A DNA stretch of 64,000 bases from NCBI GenBank assembly GCA_045616685.1, contig JAZLHF010000004.1, positions 62,001 through 126,000 of the forward strand, given 5' to 3'. Below, in pieces: positions 46,625-55,226 of this stretch. A program made the translations under genes and the position numbers. This DNA comes from UBA1764 sp045616685 (GTDB lineage Bacteria > Bacillota > Clostridia > Peptostreptococcales > Anaerovoracaceae). The notes below the pieces were generated by a model that saw nothing but the letters and a program-made list of their open reading frames with translations, had not been told where the DNA came from and did not search any database. Every line of letters starts with the position of its first letter. The first letter of the stretch is position 1.

Positions 46625-47020
46625 CTATTTCCACTCAATTTTGCGAGGGGCTGAGGAAAAACTGCAGAATATTGCAGTGCAATTTGTAAGCTTAAAAATT
46701 TCTGTGTTCCCATCACCAGGCTGGTACATTGACTTAAGTTCAGGGTAAGATTCAAGCATGTGCTCTGCGGCTTCGATGCGAGTGTCTTCTACTGCGGTAG
46801 CAGCGATTCTCAGCCACTGCTGGCCATCAAAAGCGCAAATCTCAATTTGCGGATTTGCATGAATCTGTTTAGAAACTTCCTTAACCTTGCCTGTCTGAAT
46901 CGTTAGTCCACCATCGAAGAGATCTATAGTTCCGAATGGTCTTACTCTGGCCTGATTGCCATCAGTAGTTGCGAGATAATAAGTCTGGCATTTTTTCAAA
47001 AATTCAAATACTTCGTTCAT
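46625..47020 (-). CDS. Pyridoxamine 5'-phosphate oxidase-family flavin protein
   Basis: 131 residues with a split-barrel FMN-binding fold: FLKKCQTYYLATTDGNQARVRPFG, then KVKEVSKQIHANPQIEICAF and WLRIAATAVEDTR. Such small proteins bind FMN/F420-like cofactors or heme; not necessarily involved in vitamin B6 synthesis. AGGAGA precedes the ATG. Confidence 0.9.
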   Translation of the reverse strand: MNEVFEFLKKCQTYYLATTDGNQARVRPFGTIDLFDGGLTIQTGKVKEVSKQIHANPQIEICAFDGQQWLRIAATAVEDTRIEAAEHMLESYPELKSMYQPGDGNTEIFKLTNCTAIFCSFSSAPRKIEWK

Positions 47021-47171
47021 AGTCTTCTCCTGTATAATTAGATTTAATAATCAACAATATGTTACTATTTCATTCACATAAAAATTATTTTATCATATTA
47101 TCAATTATACCTTTTTAATTGTAAAATTAATATATTTTAAAATTTACTAAATTCGTTCTGTCTAACAAAAA

Positions 47172-47203
47172 AACGCTAACTACTGAATTAAATAGTTAGC
47201 GTT
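47172..47203 (-). terminator. Terminator after the XRE-family gene
   Basis: AACGCTAACTA / TAGTTAGCGTT stem with TTTTTTT on the minus strand. Confidence 0.8.
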
Positions 47204-47234
47204 ATGCTTTAAAACGAATACAGTATGTTCATAT

Positions 47235-47471
47235 CTATAATTTTCCTTGTTGATCAAGATGCTCAAAGCCTTTGTTATTGGTTCGTTCGAATAAAAAATC
47301 AATTGAAACATCAAAATAGTTGGCAAATTTTAACAATTGAATTAAAGACATATCTCTGCTGCCAGACTCAAAAAAGGAATATGATCGCTGTGAACAACCA
47401 ATAATCTCCCCAACCTCAGCTTGCGTTAAGTCTGCATCCTCTCTTAAATTTCTCAGTCTTTTTAAGTACAT
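47235..47471 (-). CDS. XRE-family helix-turn-helix regulator
   Basis: 78 residues: LRNLREDADLTQAEVGEIIGCSQRSYSFFESG (in overlapping pieces) is a Cro/CI-type HTH, followed by ANYFDVSIDFLFERTN. No Shine-Dalgarno sequence precedes it. Target unknown; a divergent secreted-protein gene lies 150 bp away. Confidence 0.92.
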   Translation of the reverse strand: MYLKRLRNLREDADLTQAEVGEIIGCSQRSYSFFESGSRDMSLIQLLKFANYFDVSIDFLFERTNNKGFEHLDQQGKL

Positions 47472-47622
47472 ATTGTTCTATTTGCTTCTTCTAGTAAAAT
47501 CACACCTAAATATTTCCTAAATTCTACTAAAACTTTTTATTATATACGGTTTTTTAGTACAATCTGTGCTACAATGACTGTACTGGCTCTTATAGCAAAT
47601 AAATTTTTAAATGGAGGGAAAT

Positions 47623-48660
47623 ATGAAAAAACTATTTAGCATCTTTTTAGCTGTCTGCATGATGCTTAGCCTGTTTACATTTCAGGCATTTGCCGCAGAT
47701 AAAATTTCTTTATCAGCTCAAAAATTGACCGTAAATGGCCAAAGTGTTGATTGCGAAAAATATAATATTAACGGAAGCAACTATTTTAAGCTTAGAGATG
47801 TAGCACAACTTTTAAATGGAACTGCAAGCCAGTTTGAAGTTGGCTATGATAATGAAGCAAAAGTGGTTTCTATCACAACAAACGCAGCTTATACATCTGT
47901 TGGCGGAGAACTTACACAGCGTAAAGATTATTCTAAGACAGCTGTCCCAAGCACACAAAAGATAATGATTAATGGCAATCTTGTTAGTAATTTAAGCGTA
48001 TACAACATTGGAGGAAATAATTTTTTCAAACTTAGAGATCTTGGAACCGCTTTAAACTTTAATGTTGATTTTAATCAACAGACAAATACGGCAATAATTG
48101 AAAGTGTTGACTATACATCAGGTGAACAAAAACCAGAAGAAACAAGCAAAACTGTTAAATCAGATAAGTACCTCGAAGCAAAGTTTGTTTCCGAGGATGC
48201 TACAAATGTAACATATTCAATAAAAGCAACAAGCGAATTGAAATTAGATGCCAACGACATATGTAAATTATGCTTTGGCGAAGAAGGCAATTGCATGACT
48301 GAATCTTTAACAGCAAGTAAACTTACTGCAGGAATAACTAAAACATATCAAAAATCAGATGTTAGCAAGTACAAACTTCCTGAATATTTCTTCCTGGTAA
48401 TAGGAAAGAACACCCCTGTTAAATCTGACGAAAATATTTTTGCCGTAGTATTTACTGAAGACAGCAAAACAGTCACATATTATGTACAAGCAGTAAGCTC
48501 TTTTAAAACAACTCAGCAAACTATCAAAATCTACTTTGGCGAATCAGATAATGCTATGTATGTAAATTGCGCAGCAGATGAATTTGCCGGAGGAACATTC
48601 ATTACCTTTAATAAGTCAGATATTAGTAAACACAATATTCCTGAATATTTCTTCTTATAA
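47623..48660 (+). CDS. Secreted protein with stalk-type domains and C-terminal repeats
   Basis: 345 residues. Sec signal peptide MKKLFSIFLAVCMMLSLFTF ending AFAAD. Residues about 30-165 contain two copies of a copper-amine-oxidase-N-terminal/stalk-like unit (YNINGSNYFKLRDVAQLLNG; YNIGGNNFFKLRDLGTALNF). Residues about 180-345 contain two related units, each ending near IPEYFFL/LPEYFFL. No enzymatic motif. GGAGGG lies upstream of the ATG at 47623; the ATG at 47611 precedes that site. A TGC-TACAAT extended -10 lies about 50 bp upstream. Confidence 0.85.
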   Translation: MKKLFSIFLAVCMMLSLFTFQAFAADKISLSAQKLTVNGQSVDCEKYNINGSNYFKLRDVAQLLNGTASQFEVGYDNEAKVVSITTNAAYTSVGGELTQRKDYSKTAVPSTQKIMINGNLVSNLSVYNIGGNNFFKLRDLGTALNFNVDFNQQTNTAIIESVDYTSGEQKPEETSKTVKSDKYLEAKFVSEDATNVTYSIKATSELKLDANDICKLCFGEEGNCMTESLTASKLTAGITKTYQKSDVSKYKLPEYFFLVIGKNTPVKSDENIFAVVFTEDSKTVTYYVQAVSSFKTTQQTIKIYFGESDNAMYVNCAADEFAGGTFITFNKSDISKHNIPEYFFL

Positions 48661-48701
48661 TGATAAGTTGTTTATTTTAAATCATAATAAAAATTATGCA
48701 A

Positions 48702-48726
48702 AAAGCTCGCAAAATTGCGAGCTTTT
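48702..48726 (+). terminator. Terminator after the secreted stalk-domain gene
   Basis: AAAGCTCGCAA / TTGCGAGCTTT followed by T-run. Confidence 0.85.
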
Positions 48727-48770
48727 TTATTATAAAATAAAATCCCCGAAAAGACCCTTAAAGAGGTTTT

Positions 48771-49595
48771 TCAGAGACTGTTTTCCTTTCTTGTCGGATT
48801 GCTTGCGATAGCTACTACTTCATATACACCTTCGCTATATCCACTTAAATCAATTACCTTTTGATCTGTTATTTCTCCATCAAAGATGGTTTCATACCCT
48901 GTAGGAGCAGGCACTCCAAGAAGAATATCCCAAAATGTTCTATTATCTTCTACCTTTACTTCTTTACCGTTAAGGTCGGTCTTTTTCGCAATCTTTACAG
49001 TATAGAGTATCTTCTTACTGTCTGCATCCTGCGAGCCGAAGCCGTCGTTATTCTTATCATATGAAGCGAGAATAAACTCGGTTTGGCCGTTTACTTGCGT
49101 GCCTAAAATCTTATAAAGCTGCGGGGTTGATGGAATATAGTTGGCGTGATCAAAGCCATAGTCTATGCTGTTATCTAATTTTCTTGTATAGTAGCGATTT
49201 GCGTGATCGCCATAGCTTCTGCCATAATCGCCGTAGCCGCCACCGCCGCTGCCGCCGGAGTCTTGGGTGTATTTATCTTCGTGGCCGTAGGTATCGGTAT
49301 AGCCTGCCGCTTGATCCCATACATCCCTTTCATAACCGTTTGCAGTATATCCAACAGCGTGATATGGCTCGTAATTTTCTTTGTCTACTGGCACTGTTCC
49401 TTGATTGGAATATTTGCTGTAATTTGAATGCTGTCCATACTGTGTTACATTGCTGTACTCGTTATACTTGGTGATATCAAGCTTTTGCTCTTTTGCTCGC
49501 TCTTCATTTAGCACTTTTTCTCGCCATAGCTTTATTTCTTCTTCCGAAGCAAAGACTTCCATAGCAAGTGCTTCTAATGACAAAAGTGTGAACAT
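48771..49595 (-). CDS. Tyr/Gly-rich protein of unknown function
   Basis: 274 residues, not recognised. No signal peptide. A helical start (EEEIKLWREKVLNEERAKEQ) is followed by a low-complexity YSN/YGQ/YSK tract (residues about 42-65), a Gly-rich segment (SGGSGGGGYGDYGRSYGDH, about 112-130), then a compact region (FILASYDKNNDGFGSQDADS, with an EF-hand-like DKNNDGFGSQD loop) and a final ~50-residue segment. GGAGA lies 11 nt upstream of the ATG. It follows the SLH protein gene and may be a surface-associated partner. Confidence 0.7.
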   Translation of the reverse strand: MFTLLSLEALAMEVFASEEEIKLWREKVLNEERAKEQKLDITKYNEYSNVTQYGQHSNYSKYSNQGTVPVDKENYEPYHAVGYTANGYERDVWDQAAGYTDTYGHEDKYTQDSGGSGGGGYGDYGRSYGDHANRYYTRKLDNSIDYGFDHANYIPSTPQLYKILGTQVNGQTEFILASYDKNNDGFGSQDADSKKILYTVKIAKKTDLNGKEVKVEDNRTFWDILLGVPAPTGYETIFDGEITDQKVIDLSGYSEGVYEVVAIASNPTRKENSL

Positions 49596-49643
49596 CTTTT
49601 GCTTTTTCTCCTTTCTTTAAAAAAACTGTCTTTTTAGATAAAT

Positions 49644-49675
49644 AAAAGCAAGAGAAAATATAATCTCTTGCTTTT
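49644..49675 (-). terminator. Terminator after the SLH gene
   Basis: AAAAGCAAGAGA / TCTCTTGCTTTT stem, T-rich flank on the minus strand, between the SLH and Tyr/Gly-rich genes. Confidence 0.75.
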
Positions 49676-49760
49676 GATTTCTGTGGGTCACACGCCCGTA
49701 AATTATTTCTAAACTTATATTAGCATAAATACTACATTAAATAAAGTGGTTTTTGAAAAA

Positions 49761-50978
49761 TTATTTAATATTTAAAAACATTACATTAAAGCTTGTGCGC
49801 TCTGCGTATTTATAATTTTGCTCATATTCTGCAAAATGCTCTATATAAGGAAGAACTCCTACATATTTTGCATTTCCATTTGCGTCTCCGAGAGTAAATA
49901 CATAATCATCGGTATAGTTATAGTTCCCAAAGCCGTGCCCTGCTCCCCAGTGACAGTTATAGTCGGCTACTTTGTAATATTTAAGATTTCCTTCGCCTAC
50001 CTTTTTAGGAGATATTTGCAGCTTATATTTTTCTGCTACATTTAAGTATCTTCCGAATTGGCGGACGACCTCACGGCCATAAGTATGAATCATATATAAA
50101 TCGTCAATTTCAGCAAAGTTATTTCTTGCTATAAGAGAAGGACTTATAGTGGCGTCTCCTCTTTCAATCTGCATCTTTACAACATAGCCCTTACCAATGC
50201 ATTCAACCAAAGGAAGGTTCTTTTCCTTATTTGTGAGCATAAGAGCGTTCATTGACATATTTACCATATCGGCTCTTAAAAACTTAGCAGGCTCACTTGT
50301 AAAATATGTACCTCTCATCTTGCTAAAGTCTTTAAGTGCTGTATCATAGCTATAATCAATACCTTCTGTTAAGGCTAATGCACGCATCATAAATGTTGCA
50401 TACTGCTGCGCTGTGATATTGCCTTTACCAAACTGGGTATCGCTTATGCCTTTTGTTATTCCTTCTTCATATGCATATGCTACATATGGCTTTGCCCAAT
50501 TACTTACATCTGTAAACTTGCAAGCAAGATTAAAGCTTAATGCTCTTTCTTCTTCTCCAAGAAGTCTGATAAGCATTACTAAAGCTTCTTCTCTTGTTGG
50601 ACATTTATCAAGGCTGTAATCGGGCGTTCCGTCAGCGTTTTTACCTGTTCCTTTGAACATCCCTGCAAGATAAAGCATATCGGCATTATCAACTGCTTCA
50701 TACATATCTTCATATAAGAACTGGGTTGTTGCTTCATATACTTTTCCGCCATCATCGCCCGGTTCATGGGTTGTTCTTACGAACTTTCTTTCAATAGTCT
50801 TGCCATCCCATTCTCTATAATATCTTGCAAATACTTCGGGTGCAATGCCTGCTTTTTCTCCCTTGGCAAGCTGCTCAGCTGTAAGATTTGGCTCTTTAAG
50901 AAAGTCGTTGGCGAAAGCGCTTGCACACATAGAAAGAACAACGACAAATGTAAGAATTATGCTAAGTATTTTTCTCAT
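49761..50978 (-). CDS. Secreted S-layer-homology (SLH) domain protein
   Basis: 405 residues with a signal peptide (MRKILSIILTFVVVLSMCAS, cleavage after AFA). SLH-like modules lie at about residues 95-215: MLYLAGMFKGTG, TREEALVMLIRLLG, FTDVSNWAKPYVAYAYEEGI, TKGISDTQFGKGNITAQQYATFMMRAL (in pieces). SLH modules bind pyruvylated cell-wall polymers. The C-terminal ~150 residues are aromatic-rich and unrecognised. Confidence 0.88.
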   Translation of the reverse strand: MRKILSIILTFVVVLSMCASAFANDFLKEPNLTAEQLAKGEKAGIAPEVFARYYREWDGKTIERKFVRTTHEPGDDGGKVYEATTQFLYEDMYEAVDNADMLYLAGMFKGTGKNADGTPDYSLDKCPTREEALVMLIRLLGEEERALSFNLACKFTDVSNWAKPYVAYAYEEGITKGISDTQFGKGNITAQQYATFMMRALALTEGIDYSYDTALKDFSKMRGTYFTSEPAKFLRADMVNMSMNALMLTNKEKNLPLVECIGKGYVVKMQIERGDATISPSLIARNNFAEIDDLYMIHTYGREVVRQFGRYLNVAEKYKLQISPKKVGEGNLKYYKVADYNCHWGAGHGFGNYNYTDDYVFTLGDANGNAKYVGVLPYIEHFAEYEQNYKYAERTSFNVMFLNIK

Positions 50979-51454
50979 TTTGTTTATTTTTACTCCTTGT
51001 TAAATTTTAAAATTAAAACTATGGTAAAAAAATTATCCTTGTAAAGTTTTTTTATATTCCTTCTAATACTATTTTACGAAAAATTTTCAAATTTTAATCA
51101 GTTTTTTGAAAAATTTTCAGAAAAATATATGATATTTAGTGGATTGCGTAAAGTCAAGTAAAAAAATCGAGGCCTCTATAAAGAGACCTCGGAGGCTGAA
51201 ATTTCAGCAAATTCAGTCTAACATACAAACCAGTATTGTCTATTCCCACTCGATGTCGTATTTATAAACCTACTATATGTAGTGGTTCAAGAAATAAATA
51301 CATCACAATATATATTGCTATTATCAGTATTATCTCCTTTTACCGATATTTTTTACTCATATTTAACTCGGTAAAATAGCATTTATTATAGCCCAAAAGC
51401 CCTTCTAAAAAGGGCTTCTATACATGAAGATTATACCATAACAGGACTAAGCCT
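50979..51454. other. Gene-free region with two minus-strand terminators
   Basis: At 51399-51418 a GAAGCCCTT / AAGGGCTTTT hairpin looks like the terminator of the AbiE operon. At about 51165-51195 a second hairpin (CGAGGC-CTCT / AGAG-CCTCG) has TTTTTTT on the minus strand. The 200 bp between them has no convincing gene; a frame ending VYKYDIEWE carries two stops just before it. 50979-51150 is AT-rich upstream DNA of the SLH gene. Confidence 0.4.
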
Positions 51455-52270
51455 TCAATCAGTAAGATTGGCGGATTCAAGGAAGGATTCTATCCCCTTG
51501 GTAACTTCATTTACATCTTCCTCAAGCCAATTCTTATCTGTAGTCTTAAGCATATTTATGTATGCTTGATTTTCAAATATACTATTTACTCGTTTGCGAA
51601 TATCCACAATACTATTTTCTCTCATTTCGGGATCTGAATAGATATAAAACTCAAAGCAATGCTTTAGCTTTTCCAAATCTACTTTTTCGGATAAATAGAA
51701 CAAGTCAAATATATCTTTGTATCTCGTTGAGAATCTGCCGAATTTCAAGAGGGATCTCAGCTTTTCTGTGAATATCTGCTCAGCCGAATTAATTAACAGG
51801 CTTGCGCCTTCGTTATCAATATAAATATCAAAACAATATTCATCCTGTTCAATTGCAAGATTTTTATGAACACCCAAATCAATTTTACTTGATATTGTAT
51901 TTCCGGCCTTATCACGAATGACTATAAACACTCTTTTACCGTGATAGTCTTCTTGCTTAAGATCTCTTATGATTCCAGTTCGCTCTATTGTAATATCAGG
52001 AAGCGAATTGAGTTTACGGATAAACATGTCTATAGACTCATCACTTAAAGAATACCGAATGAAATCAATATCCATATCCTGAGTGGCTCTTCTTGCATCG
52101 CCTGACAAACTTCTCATTACAACTCCGCCCTTAATAGTTGCATTTCTGCTGAGAGAACTATTTGAAAGAGCTTTCAAAACGATATCTTGGCAAAGCCGTG
52201 CTTCTGCATCTGCTGAGCTATAACCCTGTGCCATTATTTCTTCTTTGTATTCCGGCAGCAATTTCATCAA
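51455..52270 (-). CDS. abiEii: AbiEii/AbiGii-type nucleotidyltransferase toxin
   Basis: 271 residues. The nucleotidyltransferase core is visible: ATIKGGVVMRSLSGDARRAT then QDMDIDFIR (the metal-binding DxD), followed by SSKIDLGVHK and the helical FTEKLRSLLKFGRFSTRYKDIFDLFYL. AbiEii-like toxins arrest growth during phage infection, in some cases by modifying tRNA. It overlaps the antitoxin gene by 4 bp, the standard arrangement. Confidence 0.9.
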   Translation of the reverse strand: MMKLLPEYKEEIMAQGYSSADAEARLCQDIVLKALSNSSLSRNATIKGGVVMRSLSGDARRATQDMDIDFIRYSLSDESIDMFIRKLNSLPDITIERTGIIRDLKQEDYHGKRVFIVIRDKAGNTISSKIDLGVHKNLAIEQDEYCFDIYIDNEGASLLINSAEQIFTEKLRSLLKFGRFSTRYKDIFDLFYLSEKVDLEKLKHCFEFYIYSDPEMRENSIVDIRKRVNSIFENQAYINMLKTTDKNWLEEDVNEVTKGIESFLESANLTD

Positions 52271-52809
52271 AAGACCTCCGACTCTAATCTCTCTGTAATA
52301 ATTCTTTTCTTTGGAAATAATTCCGAATACTCTTCAATCGCCTGAATATCAAGCTCGAAAAGAAGATCTCTGTAATGTCCAATTATTTCTTTGTAATAGT
52401 CATACGGCATTTTATTCTTATTTCTGACTGCTTCAATAAGCATTCTCTCTTTATTATAAATCTGGATTTCCACGCCATTGTAATTCATTTTTTCAACCCC
52501 AACATTGACAAGATTTGATGGCAAAAAAATCTGTTTTACTTTTGCATTTGCAATCTTTGTCGCATCCTTATCTGTTGCAAGATAATACTGATCCGGAATT
52601 TCATCCGTTAGCGAATGGTAATAAAATGCACTGTTCATAGAAATAACAGCTTTGGGATATCTCACTTGTATTAATTCTAATTCAGAAAAATACTTTGAAT
52701 CAGAATAAACGCCCTTGTCGATTTTGAAAAGCTTTTCAAGGTCAATAAGCTTTTTTAACTGATAGTCTGAACCATATTCATTTATACATTGTTCATAAGT
52801 TAAAATCAT
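52267..52809 (-). CDS. abiEi: AbiEi-type antitoxin and autorepressor
   Basis: 180 residues; the N-terminus (YEQCINEYGSDYQLKKLIDL, KIDKGVYS) is a winged-helix-like DNA-binding part, followed by the AbiEi pattern RYPKAVISMNSAFYYHSLTD and YNKERMLIEAVRNK. It should neutralise AbiEii and repress the operon. A palindrome lies near its promoter. Confidence 0.88.
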   Translation of the reverse strand: MILTYEQCINEYGSDYQLKKLIDLEKLFKIDKGVYSDSKYFSELELIQVRYPKAVISMNSAFYYHSLTDEIPDQYYLATDKDATKIANAKVKQIFLPSNLVNVGVEKMNYNGVEIQIYNKERMLIEAVRNKNKMPYDYYKEIIGHYRDLLFELDIQAIEEYSELFPKKRIITERLESEVF

Positions 52810-52858
52810 GTTTTAGCAATTCTCCGCAAAAACAATACTTTATCGGATATTTACTTAA

Positions 52859-52932
52859 AGTATAGTCTTTTTAACTTGGATGTCAAGATTTATTTAAGTA
52901 TTTGTCCGTAAAATCTTATTTTTACGGATATT
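52859..52932 (-). promoter_or_regulatory. AbiE operon promoter and operator-like palindrome
   Basis: The minus strand has TTGACA (52886-52881), a 16-bp spacer and TATACT (52864-52859). Upstream, at about 52909-52932, lies the perfect inverted repeat TCCGTAAAA-N6-TTTTACGGA. A further half-site-like ATCCGATAAAG lies between the promoter and the gene. AbiEi proteins are known to bind inverted repeats at their own promoter. Confidence 0.65.
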
Positions 52933-53573
52933 AACTCTAAAGGTTTCATAACACTAAAGCCATATTGCTATTCTCAAATCAAGATCCAACAAATGCTACA
53001 GGTCCTACTGTTTGACTACCCTTTAGAATTACACCACTCTCAAACAATACCATACGCTGAATAGAATCGGCAGCAGTTTGACTACCCTTTAGAATTACAC
53101 CACTCTCAAACCAATATGATGCTGATACTTGCTTTTTAGAGGTTTGACTACCCTTTAGAATTACACCACTCTCAAACGGTGCTGTTATTCATCTTGGTAG
53201 AGTCGGTGTTTGACTACCCTTTAGAATTACACCACTCTCAAACTGGACATTTTTCTAAAATCTCTTATCTCCAGTTTGACTACCCTTTAGAATTACACCA
53301 CTCTCAAACAGTTTCACAGCCAACGCTCCGGCTGATGCAGTTTGACTACCCTTTAGAATTACACCACTCTCAAACCTGTAATTTACCTTGTTAAGCTTTT
53401 TCACAGTTTGACTACCCTTTAGAATTACACCACTCTCAAACTAGAACGTAGTTTATAGCTTAATGGTATTAGTTTGACTACCCTTTAGAATTACACCACT
53501 CTCAAACGGATTAACTTGCCACAAACTTGCTTTTCTTGTTTGACTACCCTTTAGAATTACACCACTCTCAAAC

Positions 53574-53603
53574 GTAGTTCCTGCTATTAGTACATGACTT
53601 GCG
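53574..53603 (-). other. Spacer encoding ASHVLIAGTT (first of a pair)
   Basis: Read on the minus strand in frame 2 the spacer encodes A-S-H-V-L-I-A-G-T-T. This resembles the start of a Walker A motif in FtsK/TraG-like DNA translocases. A second spacer at 54828 encodes the same peptide with different codons. Confidence 0.8.
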
Positions 53604-54035
53604 GTTTGACTACCCTTTAGAATTACACCACTCTCAAACATTCTGCCATAAAGAAATTATTTCTTTTTGGTTTGACTACCCTTTAGAATTACACCACTCT
53701 CAAACGCCACGTTACGGCCAAGCACTAATGTAGTGGTTTGACTACCCTTTAGAATTACACCACTCTCAAACGCAGAACTCACGCTGAACTTTACTGACCG
53801 AGTTTGACTACCCTTTAGAATTACACCACTCTCAAACACATAAGAGACCTCATCAACATCCTCATAAGTTTGACTACCCTTTAGAATTACACCACTCTCA
53901 AACGTGAGGCGGTATCTACAGTCCTTGGAATGGGTTTGACTACCCTTTAGAATTACACCACTCTCAAACGGGCTCAAGCTGCTGCTTTTAAGACGCACTG
54001 TTTGACTACCCTTTAGAATTACACCACTCTCAAAC

Positions 54036-54065
54036 TACGGAGGATCAGTAAAAACAAGGTCGGCT
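54036..54065 (-). other. Spacer encoding ADLVFTDPPY
   Basis: Minus-strand frame 2 encodes A-D-L-V-F-T-D-P-P-Y, the catalytic motif IV region of N6-adenine/N4-cytosine DNA methyltransferases, common on phages. Confidence 0.75.
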
Positions 54066-54497
54066 GTTTGACTACCCTTTAGAATTACACCACTCTCAAA
54101 CACTGTGCAGCACCACTATAAACAGTACCCAGTTTGACTACCCTTTAGAATTACACCACTCTCAAACAATCTACAGCGCAAGCGTGAAGATGAGCAGGTT
54201 TGACTACCCTTTAGAATTACACCACTCTCAAACTATGGACTTGGCTTTACTACCGAGTTTTATGTTTGACTACCCTTTAGAATTACACCACTCTCAAACA
54301 CTCAATTTATGCAACTTGTAATTGACTGTGTTTGACTACCCTTTAGAATTACACCACTCTCAAACATTGCAAATATCGCACAGATGATTGTTAATGTTTG
54401 CCTACCCTTTAGAATTACACCACTCTCAAACAACAGGGGCTTCTACATAATCTGTGGTATCGTTTGACTACCCTTTAGAATTACACCACTCTCAAAC

Positions 54498-54527
54498 CAA
54501 ACAATCACCGCTTTTAACTGTGTAAGT
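54498..54527 (-). other. Spacer encoding TYTVKSGDCL (LysM motif)
   Basis: Minus-strand frame 1 encodes T-Y-T-V-K-S-G-D-C-L, the start of a LysM peptidoglycan-binding domain, as found in phage lysins and tail proteins. Confidence 0.75.
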
Positions 54528-54827
54528 GTTTGACTACCCTTTAGAATTACACCACTCTCAAACGCGCTTGCGCTCGTGGATACAAATCTTATTGTTTGAC
54601 TACCCTTTAGAATTACACCACTCTCAAACAAGTTGCGCAGGCCTAACACAAGCACCAGAGTTTGACTACCCTTTAGAATTACACCACTCTCAAACAGCGA
54701 CTTGTTATTTTTAGGCATAACCGCTGTTTGACTACCCTTTAGAATTACACCACTCTCAAACTGACTTCTTGGTCATTTCGATATAGTCATTGTTTGACTA
54801 CCCTTTAGAATTACACCACTCTCAAAC

Positions 54828-54857
54828 GTTGTTCCGGCGATGAGAACATGTGAGGCT
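54828..54857 (-). other. Spacer encoding ASHVLIAGTT (second of a pair)
   Basis: Same peptide and same 30-nt register as the spacer at 53574. Their DNA differs at 10 of 30 positions, yet all complete codons remain synonymous. Confidence 0.8.
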
Positions 54858-55157
54858 GTTTGACTACCCTTTAGAATTACACCACTCTCAAACTATTTAA
54901 CTGCTGATTGTCCATTTTCAGAAGTTTGACTACCCTTTAGAATTACACCACTCTCAAACTTGCGAGGGGGCTTGGCAGAATATATAGTTGTTTGACTACC
55001 CTTTAGAATTACACCACTCTCAAACGCTTGACGTTCAAGTTCAGCAATAGAAATAGTTTGACTACCCTTTAGAATTACACCACTCTCAAACATCTGTAGT
55101 ATCTTTTGCAACAATAACAATGTTTGACTACCCTTTAGAATTACACCACTCTCAAAC

Positions 55158-55226
55158 CTCAAATTGGCTTAAAAATGTTTTCACACTACCACAATGTTAG
55201 TAAAACTAAAGGATATTTGTGTCAAA
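55158..55226 (-). promoter_or_regulatory. CRISPR leader
   Basis: A 69-bp AT-rich stretch between csn2 and the first repeat. On the minus strand it ends ATTTGAG directly against the repeat, the same 7-mer described as the leader-anchoring sequence of some type II-A loci such as S. thermophilus CRISPR1. Confidence 0.75.

Larger units (their letters stand above)
53010..55157 (-). CRISPR. Type II-A CRISPR array, 33 repeats and 32 spacers
   Basis: A 36-nt repeat occurs every 66 bp with 30-nt spacers. In the transcribed (minus) direction it begins GTTTGAGAGTGGTGTAA and ends AAGGGTAGTCAAAC. (55122-53010)/66 gives 32 intervals, hence 33 repeats. All repeats look identical except the one at 54396, which has C for A at plus-strand position 6. 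Direction: cas genes, leader and tracrRNA complementarity all put the newest spacers at the 55157 end. ORFs reading FESGVILKGSQT or FDYPLELHHSQT are translations of the repeat. Confidence 0.98.

Noticed and set aside
51225..51300. Sequence ending VYKYDIEWE on the minus strand, resembling a GuaA C-terminus
   Set aside because: Two stop codons lie directly before it and the similarity is only the last few residues; too short to call a pseudogene.
54396..54431. Repeat variant as a sign of a second, fused array
   Set aside because: Only one base differs, with the same spacing and orientation on both sides; a single mutation explains it.
53179..55162. Several ORFs of 60-113 codons inside the CRISPR array
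   Set aside because: They are translations of the repeat (FESGVILKGSQT or FDYPLELHHSQT) plus spacers; a 66-bp period is a multiple of three, so the frame stays open.
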